64,000 nucleotides of DNA, taken from the IMG/VR virus record IMGVR_UViG_3300037485_001979, positions 62,001 through 126,000 of that record; one strand, given 5' to 3'. This document shows, piece after piece, positions 33,130 through 40,581 of the stretch. The DNA comes from a virus. The notes beneath the pieces were generated by a model. That model saw only the letters and a program-made list of their open reading frames with translations. It did not search any database and was not told the origin of the DNA. The position numbers and the translations under genes were made by a program. The stretch's first letter is position 1. Each line of letters begins with the position of its first letter.

Positions 33130-33702
33130 TTACGTGGGTTTATTGTGCTTTCTGCTGAACATGTTCTCGAACAGTCTCCATTCTTCTTCACTGGCCTTCA
33201 TCAAGGCGTCCTCACACTTATCTATTCTCCGCATCAACTTGGCGAATGAGTTGGCCTTTACATCGATGTCCCAGTCCACTCCGGGTTCACCGGCATGACT
33301 TGAGTACGGCACACATTTAACAAAGGCGTCATAATTAGTGATGCCTTTGTATCCAGCCTGTATCGCCAACTCATTTGCCTTCTCGTAGTCTCCACCGGCC
33401 TGCTTCAAGAACTCCTTGGCCTCCTCGTAGTCGTCATCGAGCAGGCCCACGGTGTCCATGAGGGAACTGGGTTCGTCCCATTCTTCCCATACCGCACCTG
33501 TGGCCACCCACATACTAGGAGATATGCGTTTAATTGTGACTTCCAGGAATCGGATCTCTTTGCGTGGGCCTGAATATATTGTCATCTCCTCGCCGGGTTT
33601 GAGTGCCTTTATCTGGGAATACACGCCGGGGGCATAGTCCTCCCAGTGGCCTTCACATGTTGACCAGCAGCCCCATTTCAAATCTACGTTTATGATACTC
33701 AT
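33130..33702 (-). CDS. Hypothetical acidic protein
   Basis: 190 residues; SD AAGGAGAG. The beta-type N-terminal half (INVDLKWGCWSTCEGHWEDY, MTIYSGPRKEIRFLEVTIKR) is followed by an acidic helical half (LDDDYEEAKEFLKQAGGDYE). The repeats EEAKEFLKQAGGDYEKANEL and AIQAGYKG look like TPR- or UBA-type helices. The DNA is somewhat AT-rich. It follows the candidate structured RNA directly. Confidence 0.65.
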   Translation of the reverse strand: MSIINVDLKWGCWSTCEGHWEDYAPGVYSQIKALKPGEEMTIYSGPRKEIRFLEVTIKRISPSMWVATGAVWEEWDEPSSLMDTVGLLDDDYEEAKEFLKQAGGDYEKANELAIQAGYKGITNYDAFVKCVPYSSHAGEPGVDWDIDVKANSFAKLMRRIDKCEDALMKASEEEWRLFENMFSRKHNKPT

Positions 33703-33844
33703 GATTCTCTCCTTGGTGGTTGTTTCCGGGTTATGCCCCGGCCACCGTGGAGAGCTGCTTTAGTAGTGCAGCCCATTGCTCCTGATACTGCGCTCCCTTA
33801 TTGGGCGTGTATGATCAGGACCCCGGCTGAGCCGGGGCGGGTAA
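33703..33844 (-). ncRNA. Candidate structured RNA: four consecutive stem-loops
   Basis: In minus-strand order: CCCCGGC-loop-GCCGGGG (33821-33837); a long stem TCCTGAT...ATCAGGA enclosing CGCCC-AATAA-GGGaGCG (33780-33820); GGGCTGC...GCAGCTC (33752-33774); and CCGGG...CCCGG (33726-33741). They occupy most of the gap and end just before the SD of the next gene. This may be a regulatory leader, a processed small RNA or a terminator set without a T-tract. No known riboswitch class is recognised. Confidence 0.35.
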
Positions 33845-34492
33845 TCAGTTCAGCTTGCTGCTCGCAGACATGCCCTTATGGGGTGTCGTCTTCGAGATTC
33901 CTGCACAGCTCAAGAGAACCATGCAAGCGAATTTCTCCAGGCTGTTGGCGTCTTCGCCCAGCAGCTTCTTCATTGCAATACGCTCGATGTCATTGAGGCA
34001 TCCCTCAATTAAATCAAAGTCCACATACAGGTATGCAGGCTGGATCCCCAACAAACCGGTATGTGTGCATTGCGCTTTTAACCCATCCCTGAGTTGCTCC
34101 ATGAGCGACAGTTGGGATTTTTCTTGTTCGAGTGTAGGTTTAGCCATTTGTGATCCCCCCTTGGTTATTTGACTGGTCTCAGGATTGCTGGGCGTACTCC
34201 ATGAGTTGCCACACCCACATACGAAATGTATGGGGCCAACTCGCTTGCCGACGTGGTCAGTCTTGCCCAGCAAGGCATGGTCACCGTCGCCATCATCGAT
34301 TTGGCACCGGACGCGGGCTGTCATCTCAACGAACTGAGGTCTACACCCGCACCTGGGACACTTGGGCTCACATCTCTTATCAAAGACAGGGAGTGGGATG
34401 GACTCTCTTTGTTTTTGAAGAGGGGGGCCGAAGAGCTCCTCGTAGGCTTTTTTCCTGGCAGCTATCCATGCCTGATCTTTATCTTTCCCCAT
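33845..34492 (-). CDS. Zinc-ribbon protein fused in frame to a helical protein
   Basis: 215 residues from the ATG at 34492 (SD GGAGG 9 nt upstream). Residues 41-100 hold a Cys-rich ribbon (CEPKCPRCGC, RCQIDDG, CGCGNSW). From residue 116 a different helical protein begins (MAKPTLEQEKSQLSLMEQLR), whose ATG at 34147 has its own SD, AAGGGGGG; a separate 100-residue product is likely. The joint lies in a segment duplicated at 34572-34640, where a stop codon separates the two parts. Here a one-base difference has removed that stop. Confidence 0.65.
   Translation of the reverse strand: MGKDKDQAWIAARKKAYEELFGPPLQKQRESIPLPVFDKRCEPKCPRCGCRPQFVEMTARVRCQIDDGDGDHALLGKTDHVGKRVGPIHFVCGCGNSWSTPSNPETSQITKGGSQMAKPTLEQEKSQLSLMEQLRDGLKAQCTHTGLLGIQPAYLYVDFDLIEGCLNDIERIAMKKLLGEDANSLEKFACMVLLSCAGISKTTPHKGMSASSKLN
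34141..34205. repeat. Duplicated segment, copy A (inside the fused gene)
   Basis: Shares TTATTTGA-TGGTCTCAG, GCTGGG and GTACTCCATGAG with 34572-34640 in the same order and spacing, apart from small indels. On the minus strand it covers the end of one coding unit and the start of another (ATGGCTA...GAACAAG). Confidence 0.7.
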
Positions 34493-34512
34493 ACTTATTG
34501 CCTCCAAAATAA

Positions 34513-34537
34513 GGACCCAGCAGATCATGCTGGGTCC
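34513..34537 (-). terminator. Hairpin with T-rich tract leading into the next SD
   Basis: 10-bp stem GGACCCAGCA / TGCTGGGTCC with loop TGATC, then TTATTTT and GGAGG on the minus strand. The hairpin ends 20 nt before the ATG at 34492. Confidence 0.65.
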
Positions 34538-34578
34538 TGGTTAATCAACTCGGCTTGTTCAAGTGTGCACGTAGCCAT
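34525..34578 (-). pseudogene. Short remnant of the helical protein start
   Basis: Reads MATCTLEQAELINQDPA then stop. It resembles the first residues of the helical unit inside the downstream gene (MAKPTLEQEKSQL) and sits at the equivalent place in the duplicated segment, so it looks like a truncated copy. The stop falls within the terminator hairpin. Confidence 0.4.
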
Positions 34579-34640
34579 TCATAATCCCCCTCCCTGGGTT
34601 ATTTGAATGGTCTCAGCGTTGCTGGGATGTACTCCATGAG
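34572..34640. repeat. Duplicated segment, copy B
   Basis: Counterpart of 34141-34205. Here the minus-strand reading LMEYIPATLRPFK ends at a TAA, which copy A lacks because its sequence is one base shorter at GTAC(AT/G)CCCAG. Confidence 0.7.
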
Positions 34641-34787
34641 CACCTCGTTGCTGCACATCCCATTTGCCTTCGCGGCAGCTGGGGTTGGAAACAGTTGAGC
34701 ATCCTCTGGATGTTTAACATAAGAGTGATGACTGCCACTGGGGGCGACATAACCTTTGTTGTCAGTATTCCGGACGATATAGCCCAT
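34599..34787 (-). CDS. Small hypothetical protein
   Basis: 62 residues; SD AAGGAGTAAAC. MGYIVRNTDNKGYVAPSGSH followed by SYVKHPEDAQLFPTPAAAKA and a C-terminus lying in the duplicated segment. The YVAPSGSHHSYVKH..DAQLF type pattern, with a modified-residue look, is seen in small phage proteins; no function is known. Confidence 0.65.
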   Translation of the reverse strand: MGYIVRNTDNKGYVAPSGSHHSYVKHPEDAQLFPTPAAAKANGMCSNEVLMEYIPATLRPFK

Positions 34788-34789
34788 GT

Positions 34790-35002
34790 TTACTCCTTGT
34801 CTTCTGGGAACTCTGCATTGAAGAGTTCAAGGGCTTCGTCTTGGGTGTACCCGAAGTACATCTTGGACGCCCGGGTACCCCCACGCATCGCAGAGATGAG
34901 CAGGGCCCCAGAGTGGTGGATGGTTTCGATGGAGACATCACCGATGCACGTAGATGCGTTCCCGGGTTCCTTGAGGTAAGGGCCATCACTTGCTGTCGGC
35001 AT
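34790..35002 (-). CDS. Small hypothetical protein
   Basis: 70 residues; SD AAGGGGGT. STCIGDVSIETIHHSGALLI and SKMYFGYTQDEALELFNAEF suggest a short beta sheet with a terminal helix. It overlaps the end of the 601-residue gene by 17 nt. No family. Confidence 0.65.
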   Translation of the reverse strand: MPTASDGPYLKEPGNASTCIGDVSIETIHHSGALLISAMRGGTRASKMYFGYTQDEALELFNAEFPEDKE

Positions 35003-36791
35003 GTGTACCCCCTTTGATGGCAGCAGTGATTAGCTCATCGATGTAGCCAACGAAGACAAGTCCATGCTTCCACAGCAGCTCACCGCCGATGAAAACACGA
35101 TCAAATGGTTTCTGCATGCGCATCGCATACTTATCCCCGGTATCCTCTGCACCCTGGACTATGAGGTCGAGATTACCCGCTGAGTCCTCCCATACCTGCC
35201 CCACCTCTAACTCAGGGACCAAGCGGTCGAGCTCACGCTGGTTCACCTCAATCTCAGTTTTGAGCTTCTGCATCCGGGCTACCAATGTGCGTGCATACGA
35301 AATCCTCAACGAGGAGGGTGCCATGCACTCGTTGATATCCTTGGCGGCCTGGTCAACCATGGCCCCTACGAGATCCACCCCAGCCATGGACTTCGCGAGG
35401 TCGACCTCGGGGGGTTGCTTGCCATTCGTGAATCCGATGGGTGGTGGGTTCTCGGTTTCATCGATGACCACCATCGAGGAGTCCTGGCCACGGATAACAC
35501 CATCCTCGGGGAAGTGAACCTTCAGGGGATCATACTTCTTGAGATCTGACTCCGCGAACTCTTTTTCGTACTCGGCTAAATGCGTGGAGTTCAGATAAGG
35601 AACCCAGTTAAATGCCACAGGGTCATCGACGTGTTCACAGCTCACCGGGATCCCAGTGACATGGTAACAATTAAGCACCTTATTAAACATGGTGCGTGTA
35701 ATCTTTACGACTTGTTTGTAGAAAGTGCTCTCCTTTCTAACTACAACTGCGAGATCACCGGTAACAAACTTGGGCTGGTAGGTATGTGAACACCCTGTGG
35801 CCTGGGGCTCATCGGCCCCCGTAGACGACGTGCAGCACTCAAGGTTGGATTTGGACTGCGCCATGCGGCTCTCTTCCTTGGCAGCCTCGGCATCGGCCAT
35901 CACGGTGAGTGCGGGTGCCGGCGTGGTATCCCGGGACTTCCGGACAGTCTCGGTTCCTGGCTTCGGACCCAGACGACGTGACATCGCCATGAGTTCCTTG
36001 ACCTGGGAGAGATCCTGGATGTCCAAGCCGGGGCGATCTACCTTCCGGGTGTCCAGTGTGATCTTGAGCCCCTCGATGGTGGGGGCTCGGGTGCGCTCGC
36101 CCGCCTTGCTGAACTTGGTCTTGAACTCCTCGATGACATCCGGGATCCGGATGTTCTCCAGTGAGCGCTGGAGGAGGTAGCGCGCCCCCGAGGCATTCAT
36201 CACCGAGGTATCCATCATGCGATGCGCGGTATATGTGAGGACCTGAATCGCCAATCTGGGGGTCTTGCTGCCCAGGGCTGTCATCGCAGCCGGGATGTCG
36301 ATGATAGCCTTGACGGCATTGCTCACGGCGCGTGATGTGCGCTCGGAGTTGCGGTCATAGTGACGCACGATCTCGGGGAGGCGCTTGAGGACGATGTCTT
36401 CTACGATCTCGGTATGGGAGGTAATCGGCATGCTGAATCCTTTCGATTCAATGGTTTTTGGGTTACTGCCAGTTGAAGGTTTATTCAATACCTTTTCTTC
36501 GGCATCGCTAACCGAAACTGCTTCTCGGAGACAACAGAGAATCTTCTCTTCCTCGGGGGATCCTTTAACCGCATCGATTTTGTTTACGATATTGATGAGT
36601 TTCTGGGCATGGCGTGGGCTCGTTCCGTTCCTCCACCCATATTGGTTTTTCAGGGTGTCCGCGATGTTGTTCTTTAGATTTCCACCCCGAGATTGAATCT
36701 CGGGGTGCGCTATTAGATCACGCACTAAGAGTACCATATCGAGTACGGTGAGTTGGCGTCGATGCAAACTGATCAAATGAGGCGTATCCAT
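34986..36791 (-). CDS. Multi-domain unknown protein with C-terminal GQ(V/I)W domain and possible internal start
   Basis: 601 residues; SD GGAGG before the ATG at 36791. Residues 1-119 are one unit (LVRDLIAHPEIQSRGGNL). At M121 (36431) an internal ATG with AAAGGATT just upstream starts a second, helical unit (MPITSHTEIVEDIVLKRLPE) followed by a polar linker. A beta-type part (FVTGDLAVVVRKESTFYKQV, DPVAFNWVPYLNSTHL) comes next, and the last 80 residues are VGQVWEDSAGNLDLIVQG, RVFIGGELLWKHGL and FVGYIDELI. Two nested products are plausible. Function unknown. Confidence 0.65.
   Translation of the reverse strand: MDTPHLISLHRRQLTVLDMVLLVRDLIAHPEIQSRGGNLKNNIADTLKNQYGWRNGTSPRHAQKLINIVNKIDAVKGSPEEEKILCCLREAVSVSDAEEKVLNKPSTGSNPKTIESKGFSMPITSHTEIVEDIVLKRLPEIVRHYDRNSERTSRAVSNAVKAIIDIPAAMTALGSKTPRLAIQVLTYTAHRMMDTSVMNASGARYLLQRSLENIRIPDVIEEFKTKFSKAGERTRAPTIEGLKITLDTRKVDRPGLDIQDLSQVKELMAMSRRLGPKPGTETVRKSRDTTPAPALTVMADAEAAKEESRMAQSKSNLECCTSSTGADEPQATGCSHTYQPKFVTGDLAVVVRKESTFYKQVVKITRTMFNKVLNCYHVTGIPVSCEHVDDPVAFNWVPYLNSTHLAEYEKEFAESDLKKYDPLKVHFPEDGVIRGQDSSMVVIDETENPPPIGFTNGKQPPEVDLAKSMAGVDLVGAMVDQAAKDINECMAPSSLRISYARTLVARMQKLKTEIEVNQRELDRLVPELEVGQVWEDSAGNLDLIVQGAEDTGDKYAMRMQKPFDRVFIGGELLWKHGLVFVGYIDELITAAIKGGTHADSK
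36683..36707. repeat. 12-bp inverted repeat inside a coding region
   Basis: CACCCCGAGATT-G-AATCTCGGGGTG, about 85 nt after the start at 36791, encoding AHPEIQSRGG. The arms are perfect. No T-tract follows. It may be an mRNA hairpin affecting early translation or a protein-binding site. Confidence 0.6.
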
Positions 36792-36821
36792 ATCCTAGCC
36801 TCCAGAAGTGGATTGTGGTGC

Positions 36822-37364
36822 TCAGAACATCTTGCGGATGTCGCTATCAGTGAGGGTCACCCACTTGTTGCCATCGCGCTGGCTGAGGTCGACCTCGGGG
36901 AACTGCTTGAGGTTGTACTTTGTCTTGATGGTGTTGCAGCGATCCGCTGCATTACGTGCACGACGTGCCGAGGCCTTCCAGGCCTGACGAGGTGGCTTCG
37001 TGGAGTAGCGCCCCCGGTAAGCCAAGATGAGATCAGGGTGGGCTTCGTAGAGTGCCGTGGAGTTGTGGCAGACATGGCGGCGTGCGGCACCGATGACATT
37101 GAAAGACAGGATGTACGGAGTCGCCTCGACCAGGACTTCACGGGGTTTCGTGAGGCCATGGTAGACATTGGCGTCCATGCCTTCGGCGAAGGCGATCTCG
37201 GCGACCAGGACCCCCACCGTGGAGTTGATGTGGTGCGGATTCGCGATCAGGAAGCGTTCAACGGCGATGCAGGCCGCGGAGAAGTCGAGAGCTGGTTTTG
37301 GGAGCACATCAGTGCTCGAAAACAAAGGAGGCAGAGTGGCGGAAGTGGACTTTTGCTTGGACAT
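36822..37364 (-). CDS. Hypothetical basic helical protein
   Basis: 180 residues from the ATG at 37364 (SD GGGGGAATCC); a TTG further upstream lacks an SD. It has an Ala/Val-rich helical core (VGVLVAEIAFAEGMDANVYH) and a basic C-terminal half with KASARRARNAADRCNTIKTK. No family recognised. Nucleic-acid binding is possible from charge only. Confidence 0.65.
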   Translation of the reverse strand: MSKQKSTSATLPPLFSSTDVLPKPALDFSAACIAVERFLIANPHHINSTVGVLVAEIAFAEGMDANVYHGLTKPREVLVEATPYILSFNVIGAARRHVCHNSTALYEAHPDLILAYRGRYSTKPPRQAWKASARRARNAADRCNTIKTKYNLKQFPEVDLSQRDGNKWVTLTDSDIRKMF

Positions 37365-37449
37365 GGATTCCCCCGATTCGACTGGATGAGTCGACTGGTT
37401 ATGGGGTTTCTTCAACACGGTGTGGCCCCTCTCGGGGCGATTTTGGATT
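37365..37449. promoter_or_regulatory. 85-bp gap with short hairpin and direct repeat
   Basis: Holds GCCCC-TCTC-GGGGC (37425-37438), weak as a terminator on the minus strand because no T-tract follows, and two CCAGTCGA direct repeats ahead of the SD for the start at 37364. No copy of the recurring palindrome. Confidence 0.35.
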
Positions 37450-38133
37450 TTATGCTGCGACGACCTCGGCCTCGAGCCGAGTGATCATGGGCAGAAGACG
37501 CTTGGTGATGTGGTCGACCACGGTGAAGTAGTCAGGGGTATCTACTGGGAACTCTTTGGCAGCTTGTTGCTCGCACTGGGCACGCATGAGTTTCAACCTG
37601 GGCAGGATGGCCTCGTCGATTTTGGCTAGGGAATCCTGTATCTTTGGAGATGATCTTGGCGATTGAAGCCTGACGCTTGACTCACATGCAGTGCCCCTCT
37701 TCAACTCACGCTTGGCCCCACGTCCAGCATCGTGTCTCTTAGACTGGTCTAAGGTGCGCTCATACAGTGAACGATGTGACCGCAAGATTTTGGCAGCAAC
37801 CATTAGATTTGCGCTCGACGTGTCCTTTCGGAGCCCATACTTTCTACAAAACTTGTATTTTTCTTTCGGTTGTGCGAATATATTTGGATCAACATTCACG
37901 ATGTCACGGGCTACATCGGGATGCTTGAGTGGGTGAAATCCACCATTCCTACACAAAAAGGAGTCCCATACAGAACATACTGTGTCGCAAGTTATCTTCT
38001 GCAACACTCCAGCGGTTCCCCATTTTTCTGCACGTACCAGCTGCCTAAGTGTTTCAGTGCGATTTGGAGCACTAGCCACCTTTTCTGCGTTATTCACGAT
38101 CAGCCAGCGTAGGCGTTCTCTGATGTTTTTCAT
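37450..38133 (-). CDS. Hypothetical basic protein in AT-richer DNA
   Basis: 227 residues; SD GGAGAC. It is Lys/Arg-rich throughout (MKNIRERLRWLIVNNAEKVA, LRSHRSLYERTLDQSKRHDA, GRGAKRELKRGTACES) with a helical C-terminus (AILPRLKLMRAQCEQQAAKE). Codon use is more AT-leaning than in its neighbours, suggesting a different origin. It may bind nucleic acid. It follows a strong hairpin whose tract runs into the SD. Confidence 0.6.
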   Translation of the reverse strand: MKNIRERLRWLIVNNAEKVASAPNRTETLRQLVRAEKWGTAGVLQKITCDTVCSVWDSFLCRNGGFHPLKHPDVARDIVNVDPNIFAQPKEKYKFCRKYGLRKDTSSANLMVAAKILRSHRSLYERTLDQSKRHDAGRGAKRELKRGTACESSVRLQSPRSSPKIQDSLAKIDEAILPRLKLMRAQCEQQAAKEFPVDTPDYFTVVDHITKRLLPMITRLEAEVVAA

Positions 38134-38154
38134 TGTCTTGTCTCCAAAGAATGA

Positions 38155-38179
38155 ACCCCTGCGGGATCACCGCAGGGGT
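38155..38179. terminator. Perfect 10-bp hairpin, probably bidirectional terminator
   Basis: ACCCCTGCGG-GATCA-CCGCAGGGGT. T-rich sequence follows on both strands: CTTGATTTTTCTTT on plus and TTCATTCTTT on minus, the latter continuing into the SD GGAGAC of the gene starting at 38133. Confidence 0.7.
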
Positions 38180-38262
38180 CTTGATTTTTCTTTATCTATG
38201 GGTCCTCGGGGGCCTTGTGTCCCCAGCCCTCGGTTTACGCTTGGTCGCCCTCAGGAGACCAC

Positions 38263-38361
38263 ATGCGTAAGATCGAACAGAGCGAGAAATCCCGTGTCAT
38301 GTTCTTGATCATCATTGTTCTCGTCATCGCTGGGCTCGCCGTGTTATCCCACTTCCTGTAG
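38263..38361 (+). CDS. 32-residue single-span membrane protein on the plus strand
   Basis: MRKIEQSEKSRVMFLIIIVL followed by VIAGLAVLSHFL and TAG. It has a charged, positive N-terminus and an 18-residue hydrophobic helix at the C-terminus. CAGGAG sits 6 nt before the ATG. It is one of only two plus-strand genes and overlaps the end of the papain-like lysis gene tail to tail by 18 nt. Size and topology would suit a small holin, antiholin or membrane regulator. Confidence 0.6.
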   Translation: MRKIEQSEKSRVMFLIIIVLVIAGLAVLSHFL

Positions 38362-38847
38362 GGTGTGGCCATCCCTGGCGTACAGGAACTCACGTGGGCT
38401 AACGAGTCTCTCGCCGGCTTCCAATAACTTGTTGGCCAGCCGAACCGGGGTGTACTGGTGGGCCTTGATGCCCCTGACATCCCCGTAATCGCCTTCCTGG
38501 AGCCCGCGAATCGTGAGCTCAGAGCAGAACCACTTATCAGCGGTCTGCCGCCCCCAGGGCAGCACGATGGAAAAGGCGACGCCAAGCCAGTCGTATTCGG
38601 CACCCACCTGGGAGTCACAGAATGCCCGCACCTTGGCCTCATCACCACCGCGGACCCCAATGCAGTCCCAGTCATTGGGATTCCAGCCCTGGGGGTCTAA
38701 GAGGTATCTGGCCTCATAGGCCGAGGAGACCCCAAAACGAGTGCCATCTGAAAACAAGAGTTCGCAGTGGCTATAGGGGCCTCTGCTGAAACAACGGATG
38801 AGGCGATCCTGAAGCGAATGGCCTCCCTTCCAGAATAACACGTACAT
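38344..38847 (-). CDS. NlpC/P60-like or permuted papain-fold hydrolase
   Basis: 167 residues from the ATG at 38847 (SD AAGGGAC). It has GPYSHCELLFSDG with H27 and the later KWFCSELTI with C108, the His-first, Cys-later order of the permuted papain-like (YiiX/YebB, DUF830-type) group. Related enzymes cut peptide or amide bonds, often in peptidoglycan or lipids. It is next to a lytic transglycosylase, so a cell-wall role is likely. No signal peptide, so export would need a holin or the virion. Confidence 0.7.
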   Translation of the reverse strand: MYVLFWKGGHSLQDRLIRCFSRGPYSHCELLFSDGTRFGVSSAYEARYLLDPQGWNPNDWDCIGVRGGDEAKVRAFCDSQVGAEYDWLGVAFSIVLPWGRQTADKWFCSELTIRGLQEGDYGDVRGIKAHQYTPVRLANKLLEAGERLVSPREFLYARDGHTLQEVG

Positions 38848-38857
38848 GACGTCCCTT

Positions 38858-39352
38858 TCATGGCCCCCGGGGTTGACGCTTCGCACGTGCCACGACGCCC
38901 TCACGCGGGGCGGGGTGGATGCGCTGCGCCCACGTCTTCACGTCATCGAGGTAATCATTACCCCTGCCCAGTAGGGCCCCGCGGACCCCCACATTGTAGG
39001 CGCGGACACTGGCGTCCCAAGAGCCCAAGCGGGCGTAGAGATCCTGCATGCGCCGGATGAATACGCTCTGGGCGAACTCGGTGTCCACGGCGAGATCGTC
39101 TACATCGCCGACTCCCATGGTTTCCCTGAAGACCGCAGGGGTCATCTGGAAGGGCCCACGTTCGCCGGCGCGACCACGCTTGCGGTTGATGTAGACGATC
39201 TCCCCAGTGGGGGCATAGAACGATGAGGTCTCGACACCGAGGATCCCATGGAGTACCCACTGGGGGACTTCAGGGATCTCGGGGAGTGTGGCGGATACCG
39301 CTGAGAACACGGGTGCAAGACACAGTAACGCAATCAGGACTACTACTCGCAT
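38858..39352 (-). CDS. Lytic transglycosylase (SLT-type) with signal peptide
   Basis: 164 residues. A signal peptide or signal-anchor (VVVLIALLCLAPVFSAVSA, 3-21) precedes the SLT core: VLHGILGVETSSF with catalytic E41, GERGPFQMTP as the Gly-x-x-Q motif (65-72), and AYNVGVRG followed by NDYLDDVKTW. It should cleave the MurNAc-GlcNAc bond after export. It may be the endolysin or an entry enzyme. SD GAGGAG. Overlaps the following upstream gene by 10 nt. Confidence 0.85.
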   Translation of the reverse strand: MRVVVLIALLCLAPVFSAVSATLPEIPEVPQWVLHGILGVETSSFYAPTGEIVYINRKRGRAGERGPFQMTPAVFRETMGVGDVDDLAVDTEFAQSVFIRRMQDLYARLGSWDASVRAYNVGVRGALLGRGNDYLDDVKTWAQRIHPAPREGVVARAKRQPRGP

Positions 39353-39693
39353 GTAGACTCCTCGGGTAGTCGTGGTTGTGGAAACTCGATCTCGGCTTCG
39401 AGATCGAGGTGGACATCGGGGTCATCTGGGTTCTCGGAAACCCCGATGCGGGCTTCTAAGGATGCCGGGTAGACCTTGCGAAGGAAGGGAAGCGCCATCG
39501 CGGCGTTCTCGGCAGAGAATCCATGGAACTCGGCCTCGTCTCCGAAATCAGAGATCTCGGCCTCCAGCAAGGCACGCTGAATCCTGGCATCGGAGATGCC
39601 AAGTATCCAGTGCACCCTGCGGAGATGAACCAGCGCCAAGATCTCCAGCTTAGGAGACAGGGCAGCCATAATGGTGTACAGGGGTCGGAGCAT
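39343..39693 (-). CDS. Hypothetical protein in lysis cluster
   Basis: 116 residues with a helical N-terminus (YTIMAALSPKLEILALVHL) and an acidic, Pro-rich C-terminus (HLDLEAEIEFPQPRLPEEST). No membrane span of full length. Overlaps the transglycosylase start, so the two are probably coexpressed. Function unknown. Confidence 0.6.
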   Translation of the reverse strand: MLRPLYTIMAALSPKLEILALVHLRRVHWILGISDARIQRALLEAEISDFGDEAEFHGFSAENAAMALPFLRKVYPASLEARIGVSENPDDPDVHLDLEAEIEFPQPRLPEESTCE

Positions 39694-39708
39694 GCCTTGC
39701 CCCAGGAC

Positions 39709-40092
39709 TCAGATCTTGATTCGCCGACCCACGGTTTCCAGGCGCTCACGGAGCGCATTGATAACACGCACCTTCTCGAAGATGTCACGCTTGGCCTGGT
39801 GGGACAGCTTCCCCGACTTCTTGGACTTCGAGGTGATGCCATCCAGGATGCCTACGATGCCAGAGGCGGCGTCGCGGAGAGCATCAATAAAGGACCCGGC
39901 ATCGACCTGGATCTGTGGGTTACCCCCGGTGGTCGGCAGCTTGAGCACGAGCTCTTGCCGCCAGGGGCGAGCTGGTATCTTGTAGACCCCCTTGCGGATC
40001 ACCTTGCAGCCATGGGCACCCTTCATGGATCCCGGCTTGCGTGGGGCCTCAACGGGCACAGTGGGGGCTTCAACGGGTTTGCGGGATGCCAT
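39709..40092 (-). CDS. Hypothetical basic protein
   Basis: 127 residues; SD GAGGAG. A Pro/Val/Lys-rich N-terminus (ASRKPVEAPTVPVEAPRK) precedes a helical C-terminal half (AKRDIFEKVRVINALRERLE). First gene after palindrome copy 4, so it may open the lysis-type transcript (39709 down to 38344). Confidence 0.65.
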   Translation of the reverse strand: MASRKPVEAPTVPVEAPRKPGSMKGAHGCKVIRKGVYKIPARPWRQELVLKLPTTGGNPQIQVDAGSFIDALRDAASGIVGILDGITSKSKKSGKLSHQAKRDIFEKVRVINALRERLETVGRRIKI

Positions 40093-40125
40093 GTGATCTC
40101 CTCTTCGGCGAGATGATCACTACCC

Positions 40126-40140
40126 TTTACTTTCAGTCAA
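40126..40140 (-). promoter_or_regulatory. Recurring near-palindrome, copy 4
   Basis: Minus strand TTGACTGAAAGTAAA, 33 nt upstream of the start at 40092. It overlaps the stop codon of the preceding gene. Confidence 0.5.
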
Positions 40141-40525
40141 GTGCGTCAGTCTTGGCGGTCGGCGTGACCTGCATGCTGACCATGCCCATCCCCGCCATAC
40201 GCGCCGCCATCTCCGGCGAACACAGGTTACCCAGCACTGTACGTGGTGTCAGTAGTTTCCAGAGGCCCAGCGCTGCACCCAGGCCGATTAGCAACAGTGC
40301 CGCGCCTTGGTCTCCAACCCACCCACCCAACTCGATGTAATTGTGTTCCTTGCCATCCAGGGGGTCCATCTCGCAGAACACGCCCTTGTGGGCCGCCATC
40401 GCTGACTTCAGCGCGTCGGCCGTGGCATCAGGTGCCTTGCGCACACCGAAAAAGATCACATCGGCGTCGGCGTCTTCCGACTTACAATGGATGGAATTGC
40501 TTTGCAAATAGTCGATTAAACTCAT
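40133..40525 (-). CDS. Membrane protein with SD inside a hairpin
   Basis: 130 residues from the ATG at 40525. The N-terminal half is soluble and Asp-rich (CKSEDADADVIFFGVRKAPD), followed by a transmembrane helix (GAALLLIGLGAALGLWKLLT) and a Met-rich C-terminus (MAARMAGMGMVSMQV). The SD AAAGGAAAC is part of a 7-bp hairpin. Holin-like features are partial; position upstream of the lysis genes keeps that option open. Confidence 0.65.
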   Translation of the reverse strand: MSLIDYLQSNSIHCKSEDADADVIFFGVRKAPDATADALKSAMAAHKGVFCEMDPLDGKEHNYIELGGWVGDQGAALLLIGLGAALGLWKLLTPRTVLGNLCSPEMAARMAGMGMVSMQVTPTAKTDALD

Positions 40526-40527
40526 GG

Positions 40528-40546
40528 TGTTTCCTTTCGGGAAACA
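40528..40546 (-). promoter_or_regulatory. Hairpin covering the Shine-Dalgarno sequence
   Basis: Minus strand TGTTTCC-CGAAA-GGAAACA, 7 bp, ending 2 nt before the ATG at 40525. The SD is in the loop and 3' arm, so folding would reduce initiation. Confidence 0.45.
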
Positions 40547-40581
40547 GTGGTTATTAAACACGACCAGTATGGTTATGGGTG

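Noticed and set aside
33699-33776. 25-codon frame ending in ATGA with the next gene (MGCTTKAALHGG...)
   Set aside because: The SD is only 2 nt from the ATG and the frame overlaps the stem-loop region; the ATGA overlap alone was not enough. Kept as an alternative to the RNA hypothesis.
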